From contig JBPCJY010000107.1 of the NCBI GenBank assembly GCA_051004815.1, positions 1-13,231 on the forward strand: 13,231 bases of DNA, given 5' to 3'. Shown in pieces: positions 1-6,122 of the stretch (the first letter of the stretch is position 1; each line of letters starts with the position of its first letter). The notes under the pieces were generated by a model that did no database searches, was not told the origin of the DNA, and was given only the letters and a program-made list of their open reading frames with translations. Origin of the DNA: JBBQXY01 sp051004815. Its GTDB lineage: Bacteria; Chloroflexota; Ktedonobacteria; Ktedonobacterales; Ktedonobacteraceae. The position numbers and the translations under genes are program-made.

Positions 1-1
1 A

Positions 2-85
2 TGCCGAAGGGGGGACTCGAACCCCCATGCCCTTGCGAGCACAACGCCCTGAACGTTGCGTGTCTACCAATTTCACCACTTCGGC
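2..85 (-). tRNA. tRNA-Leu (anticodon CAG)
   Basis: Read on the minus strand, this 84-nt stretch folds as a class II tRNA. The 7-bp acceptor stem pairs GCCGAAG with CTTCGGC, followed by discriminator A. The D-loop contains TTGGTAGAC. The anticodon stem CAACG/CGTTG encloses the loop TTCAGGG, which places anticodon CAG at 51-49. A long variable arm of about 15 nt precedes a T-arm with five G-C pairs and loop TTCGAGT. The long variable arm, D-loop and CAG anticodon identify a leucine tRNA reading CUG. The 3' CCA is not encoded, because the base after the discriminator is T, so it must be added after transcription. The 3' flank lies outside the window. Confidence 0.96.
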
Positions 86-139
86 TGGCTGGTTGTTTGT
101 GCGGGTTTGTCCATGTCAGGGTTGTTCGGGTGGACATGG

Positions 140-171
140 ACTATATTACTGTATTCTTTGCGACCTGTCAA
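140..171 (-). promoter_or_regulatory. sigma70-type promoter of the tRNA-Leu gene
   Basis: On the minus strand a perfect TTGACA -35 box (171-166) is followed after exactly 17 nt by TAATAT (148-143). A second reading uses TATAGT (145-140) with 20-nt spacing. Transcription would start near 136, giving a 5' leader of about 50 nt before the mature tRNA. The consensus -35 box fits a highly expressed stable RNA gene. No other gene lies on this strand nearby. Confidence 0.72.
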
Positions 172-247
172 GGGGATTTGGGGGCTATTCCAGGGCTTTT
201 TTGTAAAAATCCTCCTTTATGTTCCCATGGGGATCGTCGTCAGAACA

Positions 248-256
248 TGCTATAAT
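248..256 (+). promoter_or_regulatory. extended -10 promoter of the ppx-CHAD cluster
   Basis: TGCTATAAT is a consensus extended -10 element (TGN + TATAAT) on the plus strand. The best -35 match at 17-nt spacing (TGGGGA, 228-233) is poor, as is usual for extended -10 promoters. Transcription would start near 263 and give a 5' UTR of about 145 nt before the ATG at 408. The rest of the 86-407 gap holds only the tRNA promoter on the opposite strand. I see no riboswitch or hairpin there that I can defend. Confidence 0.6.
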
Positions 257-407
257 ATGTTTGCACTCTTTCTTCTCTGTCTATCTTTCTTATGGGCGAT
301 CTTTTTGTCTGCCCGTAGGCTTGAAGGGATATGTGTTGTTTGATGCAGTGCTATTTGGGGAGATATAGTCGCTTGTACACAATGCTGTTGGCTGGTAGGA
401 GTCTTTG

Positions 408-1886
408 ATGCGAAAGCAAGAAGCACCTGTATGTGCTGCCATTGATATTGGGAGTAACACCATTCACCTGGTGGTTGCTCGCTGTAAACCCGATGATTTG
501 GAGATTCTCGAAGACCAGGTTGAAATGGTACGTATCGGGGAGAGCGTGACCGCGAACGGGGAGATTTCGGCGCAGAAGTTGCAGGATTCGCTTGCCACGC
601 TGCGTGCGTATAAGGCATTGGCGAAGCACCATAAGGCGAAGCGGGTGTTGGTGGTAGCAACGGAGGCTATTCGGAAAGCAAGTAATAGTGCCGATTTCCT
701 GGAGCAGGTGCAGCGCAAGACTGGTTTGCAAGTGAATATTATCAGTGGCACGACCGAGGCGACTTTGACTTTCTATGGGGCGACCTACGAGGAGAGCAAG
801 GAAGCGGGTACACCAGCAGTGCTGGGAGTGATGGACGTAGGTGGGGGCAGCATTGAACTTGTGAGCGCGAAAAATATGCGTATTGTGTGGCGTACCTCTA
901 TCCCTATCGGTTCTGGTTGGCTACATGATCGCTATTTGCCATCGAATCCTCCTAGTGGTGATGAATTGGCGGTGGCCGAGACTTTTTTACAGACGTATTT
1001 GCAAGGGATGCGTCTGAAAAATGCACCGGCGCGGCTGATTGTGACGGGTGGGAGCGCGAATTCGCTGTTATATCTTGCACAGGCGGCGCATCGGTTGGAT
1101 AAGGATAGACATCGTTTGACGTATGATGAATTGTTGCGCTGTGAGGGGCTATTGAGTGCTTTGCCCGCGGAAGAGATTCATGAACGCTATGGGCAACCAA
1201 CTTCTCGTGCGCTAGTTTTGCCCGCTGGGGCGTTAATAATGCGAGAAGTGATGCAGCGTTTGAACTTACAAGAGATTGCGATTAGTCCGCATGGTATTCG
1301 TGAAGGGGCTTTGCTGGCGTATGCACGGTATGGTGAGCATTGGTTAGAACGTGTGAATGAAGAGTCTGCCAGTACGCAACAGGCGGCTACTCCGGTAGTG
1401 AAGGATGCGGCTATCCACGGCATTATGGTGGATGAGCCGTTTATAGAAGCTGGACGACAGATGTTGCGGGAGCGTGCGGAAAAACTGTTTGAGTGGCACG
1501 ATGAGGTTCTCCAGAACGAAGATGTCGAGGCGGTGCATAAAATGCGCGTGGCGACGCGACGTTTACGGGCGACGTTGGATGCCTTTGAAACGTGTAGTAG
1601 GCCGCGACAATTTAAGAAAGTGTATCGCCGGATTAAGGAAATGGCCGATATCCTGGGTTCGGCTCGTGATACTGATGTGATGTTACAGGGGTTACGCGAT
1701 ACGCGTGAGCATGTTGTTAGCGAAGAGAAGGCAGGCGTGCAGTGGCTAATTGATCGCCTGGGGACGTATCGAGAGCAGAGGCAGGAGGCACTGGAAGATT
1801 TCTTTACGTCGTTGGATGAGGATGCGCTTCGGGGCGAGATTGAAGCGTGTATCCAGACAGGAGCGGCATTCAATGGCAAAAGCTAA
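408..1886 (+). CDS. ppx: Ppx/GppA-type exopolyphosphatase domain fused to an N-terminal CHAD half
   Basis: This 492-residue protein should bind and hydrolyse polyphosphate, or (p)ppGpp-like substrates. Residues about 9-320 are the ASKHA-fold Ppx/GppA domain. IDIGSN (12-17) is the phosphate-1 loop, SGTTEA (113-118) carries the expected catalytic Glu117, and DVGGGSIE (143-150) is the second phosphate loop. VTGGS and SPHGIREGALL follow further on. From about 342 to the end the sequence changes to a CHAD helical module, with H377-x2-R380-x3-RR-x-R and RDTDV at 420-424, the basic surface used by CHAD domains to bind polyphosphate. Only the first of the two usual CHAD repeats is present. The second is in the next gene, which starts 14 nt before this stop. 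The HD-like part of full-length Ppx is also absent here and is encoded third in the cluster. I chose ATG 408 because AGGAG at 397-401 is well spaced from it; the TTG at 405 is too close. Exopolyphosphatase is more likely than GppA, but not proven. Confidence 0.88.
   Translation: MRKQEAPVCAAIDIGSNTIHLVVARCKPDDLEILEDQVEMVRIGESVTANGEISAQKLQDSLATLRAYKALAKHHKAKRVLVVATEAIRKASNSADFLEQVQRKTGLQVNIISGTTEATLTFYGATYEESKEAGTPAVLGVMDVGGGSIELVSAKNMRIVWRTSIPIGSGWLHDRYLPSNPPSGDELAVAETFLQTYLQGMRLKNAPARLIVTGGSANSLLYLAQAAHRLDKDRHRLTYDELLRCEGLLSALPAEEIHERYGQPTSRALVLPAGALIMREVMQRLNLQEIAISPHGIREGALLAYARYGEHWLERVNEESASTQQAATPVVKDAAIHGIMVDEPFIEAGRQMLRERAEKLFEWHDEVLQNEDVEAVHKMRVATRRLRATLDAFETCSRPRQFKKVYRRIKEMADILGSARDTDVMLQGLRDTREHVVSEEKAGVQWLIDRLGTYREQRQEALEDFFTSLDEDALRGEIEACIQTGAAFNGKS
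1859..1863 (+). promoter_or_regulatory. ribosome binding site for the CHAD C-half gene
   Basis: AGGAG lies 9 nt before ATG 1873 and inside the end of the preceding coding sequence. It supports independent (re)initiation of the second CHAD half. It also argues against the simple explanation that the two halves are one gene broken by a sequencing frameshift. Confidence 0.65.
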
Positions 1887-2454
1887 ACCGATGAGCGGAC
1901 TTGATGCGCAGGCTCCGACAGGGAAAAACGCACGCATCATTGCCCGGTTCCGGCTGGAAGAGATGTATGAGTGGGATAAGTATGTGGACAGTCCCTATCA
2001 TGTCCGTAAGCTGCACGATCTACGCATTGCGGCTAAACGATTGCGTTATACGTTAGAAATATTTGCCGAGGTGTTACCTCAAGAGTGCCAGCAGGTTGTC
2101 AAAGAGTTAACGAACGTCCAGGATGAGATTGGTGCATTGCACGATAGCGACGTGATGATCGCATTATTGCGCCTCTGCCTGGGCAGCCAGGACAGTGGAG
2201 AGGGTTACGAAGACGCGCTGGTGGAAGCGCGGAAGCAGCACGCAAAGAAGGAATTTATGCTGGCACCCGAACTGGTGGCCGACCTGTTGGAGCCGAACAA
2301 GGCTCCTTCTGCTGAAGAACGCTATGGGCTTGAGCAGATATTGCTCAGGCAGCAGCAAATCCGTGAGGAACAATACCTGGCTTTTCGCCAGCATTGGTAT
2401 GAGTTGAAGGTACGCGATTTCCGGCGTGAAATATTGAGTATGTTAGATGCGTGA
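1873..2454 (+). CDS. CHAD domain protein (second CHAD half)
   Basis: This 193-residue, charged, helix-rich protein carries the second repeat of a CHAD domain. LHDLRIAAKRLRY (47-59) gives H48, R51, K55, R56 and R58, followed by LTNVQDEIGALHDSDV with the conserved Asp and Val. In usual CHAD proteins this repeat follows directly on the repeat that here ends the preceding gene. The product should therefore pair with the upstream Ppx-CHAD protein to rebuild a two-repeat, polyphosphate-binding CHAD. Signal peptide and membrane segments are absent, so it is cytoplasmic. The start is ATG 1873, in the +1 frame relative to the upstream gene, with a 14-nt overlap that suggests translational coupling. 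The reading frame upstream of 1873 does not look like protein. A true frameshift in one ancestral gene remains the alternative, but the good ribosome site favours two genes. Confidence 0.85.
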   Translation: MAKAKPMSGLDAQAPTGKNARIIARFRLEEMYEWDKYVDSPYHVRKLHDLRIAAKRLRYTLEIFAEVLPQECQQVVKELTNVQDEIGALHDSDVMIALLRLCLGSQDSGEGYEDALVEARKQHAKKEFMLAPELVADLLEPNKAPSAEERYGLEQILLRQQQIREEQYLAFRQHWYELKVRDFRREILSMLDA

Positions 2455-2482
2455 TACTGTGAGTAAGGCAGGTTAAGAGCAC

Positions 2483-3160
2483 ATGGTGAAGCAATTTTCA
2501 GTAGAGGATTTAGACTGGTGGCAGCTTCCACAACCCACCGCGGAAGAACTACGATTAGGTGGTGGATTAGAGGTTGAAGATTGGCCGCATGCGCGGCAAG
2601 TAATGCGCCTCTCAACGCAACTGTTTGAGGCGACGTTGCCGCTACATAAGCTCGATGGAAAGGCTTTGCGCATCCTGGAGCGAGCAGCCTTTCTCCATAA
2701 TGCTGGCATGGTGGTCGCGGTACGCCGCCATCACAAAATTTCCTATCGCTTGATCAAAGAGGCAGAGCTGCCGGATTTCACAGAGAAAGAGCGGCATGAG
2801 ATAGCATGTATTGCTCGCTACCATCGCCGTGCTTTGCCAAGCACTTCGCACGAGGAATTTGCTGCCCTGAGCCATTCCGCACGCAAACGTGTATCAATGC
2901 TTGCGGCTCTGCTGCGCGTAGCCGATGCTTTTGACTATAACCACGATGGACGGGTGTTGCAGGTTGCTGCTGAGCCGGAGCAATGCAATGACAAGACCTG
3001 GACGCTTGGCCTGGAAATTCGCCCACTGGCCGATCTCGATGCGGAATTGGAACATGCCTATGAGAAGGCTGACCTGTTTGAGAAGGTATTTCATCGGAAG
3101 TTGCAGCTACTGATTCAGGACGGGGCGGACGATACCATGGATACGAAAAAGGCGGGCTAG
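2483..3160 (+). CDS. HD-like protein resembling the C-terminal domain of Ppx/GppA
   Basis: This 225-residue cytoplasmic protein resembles the HD-type helical domain III of bacterial Ppx/GppA. H36 is followed by a helix (VMRLSTQLFEAT), then AAFLHNAG (68-75). Later come the HHKISYRLI, ERHEIACIARYHRR and LAALLRVADAFDYNHDGR segments, in the family order. The metal-binding HD pair is replaced by H72-N73. In E. coli Ppx and GppA, as I recall, the same place reads HE, so a non-catalytic, substrate-channel or regulatory role is likelier than phosphohydrolase activity. The gene follows the CHAD half by 28 nt. The likely ribosome site is AAGAG at 2475-2479. Because the first gene of the cluster lacks this domain, the protein probably assembles with it. 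The gene ends 17 nt before the convergent neighbour's stop, with no obvious terminator between. Confidence 0.82.
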   Translation: MVKQFSVEDLDWWQLPQPTAEELRLGGGLEVEDWPHARQVMRLSTQLFEATLPLHKLDGKALRILERAAFLHNAGMVVAVRRHHKISYRLIKEAELPDFTEKERHEIACIARYHRRALPSTSHEEFAALSHSARKRVSMLAALLRVADAFDYNHDGRVLQVAAEPEQCNDKTWTLGLEIRPLADLDAELEHAYEKADLFEKVFHRKLQLLIQDGADDTMDTKKAG

Positions 3161-3177
3161 TCTCCTCAGATTAAAGC

Positions 3178-4269
3178 TTACTGGCTGTGTTTGGCAACAG
3201 CCGTGGGGGAATGAACCGACACCGGTGATGGATTGCGGGTGGGACTGAATGTTGGTTTTGTGACTGGCGTTGGTGATAGATTTGATTTGGGCGTTACTGG
3301 GATAGTTGGTATAACGGTAGTGGTGGTAGTAGTGGTAGCGGTGGAACCTGACTGTGCTGTATTGGCGATACTTTGCAGGAGCACAGTTGGGTCATTTTGT
3401 TGTATGAGGGTGGGAGCGAGGAGTTGAGATTCGTCGCGAATGAAGCCTTCGACGCCAAGGCCATATTGTACTCCGGCAAAGCTGGTGATCGTTTTGAGGA
3501 TGGTTGAGGCGGGAATGGCTTTACCCATTATTTTCCACAAAACATCACTGAGCACTTTTTGTTCTCCTTCATCTGTCAGCATGGCGACCAGTGCTTTAGA
3601 GAAGTCATAAGCATGGCTGAGTATTCCCGACGTAGCACCATTGGACTGCAATACTTGTATATAGCTATTGGTCACATTTGAGAAATCTTTCATGGTACTG
3701 GTGGCTGCGAAAAGCTCTTTCAGTGCGCCGGGTGCAAGCAGACCAATTTGGGTGCCTACGCTTTTCTCACCGAGGAGTTGGAGTACGAATGTGCAGATGT
3801 CGAGGGTGATAGCATGTGGCTCAAAAGGGCTGAGATCGAGTTGTATCTGCTGGTTTGGCCCAGAAAAAGCCGCCATCAGTCGTAATGCCTCGAAATGATT
3901 CGCTTTGCCTGTTTGATCGAATGGGAGTATACCGATGGGTGGGAGGAGTGTAAGTGGACTAGAGAAGGTTGTGGTCACGAGATCGCTGGCAGCGTTGGCG
4001 GGGGTGAGGGTCATACCTGTTGGGGTTGATTGAACGGTAATGCCATACCAGAACGAGGTACCATTTTGCAGACTAAACATGGCGTGGGCTGGATCGCTTA
4101 CGTCATCCGCCGAGGCTGAAAGAGCTTGCGAACTAAAGTTGCTGACGGAAAGGGTGATATGGTAGGGTGTCGTGGCCCGTGTCGAGGCAATACTCATGGT
4201 GCTTAGCATGAGCAGAGCGAGTGCTCCTATAGCCGCGAAGATAGCTTGTCGCGTATTATGCTTCATCAT
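3178..4269 (-). CDS. exported protein with Thr/Pro-rich C-terminal tail, function unknown
   Basis: I do not recognise the family of this protein of about 363 residues. The N-terminus (MMKHNTRQ, then AIFAAIGALALLMLSTMSIAS) is a classic Sec signal peptide, with likely cleavage near residue 30-33. The mature part, up to about residue 305, is mixed and moderately hydrophobic and shows no clear enzyme motif. Residues about 307-363 form a low-complexity tail with a run of seven Thr and many SP, TP and PT pairs. Such a tail looks like a surface-exposed stalk or O-glycosylation region, and no membrane anchor or sorting motif follows it. ATG 4269 or ATG 4266 is preceded by GAGGAAG at 4279-4273. Either start overlaps the end of the upstream cupredoxin-like gene, by 14 or 11 nt, so the two are co-transcribed and probably translationally coupled. 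That suggests a shared envelope role. Confidence 0.75.
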   Translation of the reverse strand: MMKHNTRQAIFAAIGALALLMLSTMSIASTRATTPYHITLSVSNFSSQALSASADDVSDPAHAMFSLQNGTSFWYGITVQSTPTGMTLTPANAASDLVTTTFSSPLTLLPPIGILPFDQTGKANHFEALRLMAAFSGPNQQIQLDLSPFEPHAITLDICTFVLQLLGEKSVGTQIGLLAPGALKELFAATSTMKDFSNVTNSYIQVLQSNGATSGILSHAYDFSKALVAMLTDEGEQKVLSDVLWKIMGKAIPASTILKTITSFAGVQYGLGVEGFIRDESQLLAPTLIQQNDPTVLLQSIANTAQSGSTATTTTTTTVIPTIPVTPKSNLSPTPVTKPTFSPTRNPSPVSVHSPTAVAKHSQ

Positions 4270-5083
4270 AATCTTCCTCGTCATCGTCGTCATCATTTTT
4301 GCGTTTGAAACGATGAAATAATTTCCGCCTTGCCCCAACTTTTTCCGCTATAGGCGCGTTGAGTTCTACTGCATTCTTTAGGTGTAATTGGCGCAAACGG
4401 TGCCGATACGAGCGTATGAGCAGGAAGCTCACGATACATATGGCTATGAGCAAGAGACTTTCGCCGAGGAGAAGGAGTGCAATCAGCCATGGGGGAACGT
4501 TTGACACTAGCGGCAACGTGGTTGATCCCTGGGGCCGTGACGGCGTGGTGGTAGTGGGCGTTGGTGTGATGAGTGCCAGATTGTCGGGCGGAGTTTTCCC
4601 TGACTGGATGAGTGCAATGGTGGTGGCCTCAACCTGTGGTGCTGGCGTTGTCAGCAGCGTTACGGAACTCGCTACCACCACAATCTCGCCGACCATGTGT
4701 GGCGGGTTGGTGGTATCGTGGTATTCATAGGCACCAGGGCTATTGAAGGTGGTGGCCCATTGTTTCCCGGATGCGATTGCTGGCGAAGAGAATGTGCCAT
4801 CATCTGCCGCGATAGTAACGTTTGTAGCTGGTGCTGTTTGATTGATGAAGATCACGTAGTCGAGGACATGCACGGTCAACAGGGCGGGTGAAAAGCCAGG
4901 GGTTGGGCCGACAATTTGAATGGTGGCTATCTCTCCCTGGGCATGAGCGTTGTAAGTGGGTAGTAGTGTCGTGTAGGCCAGGAGAGAGAATAGGGCAATT
5001 TGAACTATGAGAAGGCAACACATACGTTTGGTTGAAGGTTGGGTAGTAGCTGCTACGCCTGGCTTTTGCGCTGTACTGTTCAT
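4256..5083 (-). CDS. membrane-anchored cupredoxin-like protein with acidic cytoplasmic tail
   Basis: This is a 275-residue bitopic membrane protein. Residues 20-48 are a signal peptide ending AHA-Q. Residues about 51-140 read as a plastocyanin/azurin-like beta sandwich, with FSPALLTVHVLDYVIFIN, then NVTI, then GAYEYHDTTNPPHMVGEIVVV. In blue-copper proteins the last stretch normally reads Y-x-C-x-x-H-x-x-M-x-G. Here Cys is replaced by Asp123 and His by Asn126, and the early ligand His by Thr87; only H129-M130 remain. Type 1 copper binding is therefore unlikely. A Thr/Pro linker (about 178-198), one transmembrane helix (about 201-228), a Lys/Arg-rich juxtamembrane region and a C-terminal Asp/Glu tail (263-275) follow. 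ATG 5083 is preceded by GGGA at 9-nt spacing. A TTG at 5098 is in frame but lacks a ribosome site. The gene is coupled to the exported protein downstream. Confidence 0.78.
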   Translation of the reverse strand: MNSTAQKPGVAATTQPSTKRMCCLLIVQIALFSLLAYTTLLPTYNAHAQGEIATIQIVGPTPGFSPALLTVHVLDYVIFINQTAPATNVTIAADDGTFSSPAIASGKQWATTFNSPGAYEYHDTTNPPHMVGEIVVVASSVTLLTTPAPQVEATTIALIQSGKTPPDNLALITPTPTTTTPSRPQGSTTLPLVSNVPPWLIALLLLGESLLLIAICIVSFLLIRSYRHRLRQLHLKNAVELNAPIAEKVGARRKLFHRFKRKNDDDDDEEDYDEA

Positions 5084-5118
5084 ACTATAATTTCCCAATG
5101 GAACACAGATTATTTTGA

Positions 5119-5138
5119 CTGATAGATAACACTATCAG
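5119..5138. promoter_or_regulatory. 20-bp inverted repeat upstream of the cupredoxin-like gene
   Basis: CTGATAG and CTATCAG form a perfect 7-bp dyad around a 6-nt centre. It lies 36 nt before ATG 5083, in the 101-nt gap after the VOC gene. No T-run follows on the minus strand, so it is not a convincing intrinsic terminator. It may be an operator for a separate promoter of the cupredoxin/exported-protein pair, although I could not assign -35 and -10 boxes there. Confidence 0.4.
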
Positions 5139-5184
5139 CATAGAGGGCATTAGAAGAGATGGAGGTGGATGTAGAATGTAGAGG

Positions 5185-6117
5185 TTATGCTACTTGTTCG
5201 TGGAGGACGATGGTGGCACCACAGGTTTGTTGAGGGTGAATCCAGAGGACGGGATGATGTTGATGGAGTGTTTCATAGGTATACGTTACCTGGTGTGCGT
5301 CGAGGAAGCGGCGGGAGTGGGCGAGGTTTTCGACGGCTAGCGTTATACGGCAGAGGCTTTCGCCAAAGGTGTGGAGATACGAGGACAATGCGCCTGGCTC
5401 CGGGAGTAATTCGGTGCTGGGGAGCGTTTCGGTAGCCAAGGGAAGAGGTTCCGCCAGTTCGAAGCTCTGGTTGCTGCTACCGAGCGGGAAGGCGACGAGC
5501 ATAGCGTCCCAGGTATCGGCTTCGCCAGTAAAGGTGGACGATGGTTGTAGGCCATAGATATGCTGAAAGCGCGGTGTGGCTTCGGCGAGATTGGCTACGG
5601 CTATGGTTGTGCTGATAACTTTTACGGCACCGAGCGGGTGGGCAGGCGGTTGTGTCCAGCCAGCAAGGCGGAAACGGCGTTCTTCTCCAGTGCTATCGTG
5701 CTGAATGATAAAGGGATAGTGCTGGGCAAGTTCGGGACGCTCGACGTCTATACGCGACCAGCCACGCGTCTTACCGTCGGGCGATTTGAGTTGTCCCGCC
5801 GTTGGGCCAATGATGGAGACGCCGCGCTGTGCCATAACTGCACTATCGGCTGCGATATTGTTAGAGGCGAGGACGAAGTTGAGGTAGCCATCGCCTTTAG
5901 TCAGGCGTTTCAGTATGCCTGGCTGGGCCTCCTCCGTTGTGTGCACGGTGATGAGTTCGAGGTAGGTATCACCGATGACAATAATGCGATTGGCGGTTCC
6001 ACCGGAGGGGTGGATACCGCCGCCAGAAACCGCCAAGCCCAGCTTTTGACTGAAGATAGTCTCTACCTGCGCCAGATCATGAACACCGATAATAATGTGA
6101 TCCAGAGCATAGAGCAT
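5185..6117 (-). CDS. VOC-family glyoxalase-like protein
   Basis: This 310-residue cytoplasmic protein belongs to the vicinal oxygen chelate superfamily, in the subgroup described as glyoxalase-like domain. It opens with LDHIIIGVHDL (H7), followed by the diagnostic GGIHPSGGTANR (33-44) and YLELI (52-56, E54). H7 and E54 sit where metal ligands of the first VOC module are expected. A second, more divergent module runs from about 167 (VISTTIAVANLAEA) to the C-terminus (ITLAVENLAHSRRFLDAH onward). Members bind small hydrophobic or carbonyl metabolites, but the substrate cannot be read from the sequence. The start is supported by AAGGA 8 nt before ATG 6117. Only 5 nt separate it from the secF stop, so it is the third gene of the secDF operon. 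A functional link to protein export is not obvious, and simple co-transcription is possible. Confidence 0.87.
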   Translation of the reverse strand: MLYALDHIIIGVHDLAQVETIFSQKLGLAVSGGGIHPSGGTANRIIVIGDTYLELITVHTTEEAQPGILKRLTKGDGYLNFVLASNNIAADSAVMAQRGVSIIGPTAGQLKSPDGKTRGWSRIDVERPELAQHYPFIIQHDSTGEERRFRLAGWTQPPAHPLGAVKVISTTIAVANLAEATPRFQHIYGLQPSSTFTGEADTWDAMLVAFPLGSSNQSFELAEPLPLATETLPSTELLPEPGALSSYLHTFGESLCRITLAVENLAHSRRFLDAHQVTYTYETLHQHHPVLWIHPQQTCGATIVLHEQVA

Positions 6118-6122
6118 GGTGG

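Noticed and set aside
257..343. 28-residue hydrophobic leader-like peptide upstream of ppx
   Set aside because: Its ATG touches the -10 element, so it would lie upstream of the transcript start, and it has no ribosome site.
1187..1879. 230-codon minus-strand frame within ppx
   Set aside because: It is antisense to a gene with clear motifs and its translation is Ser/Arg/Cys-rich without any domain.
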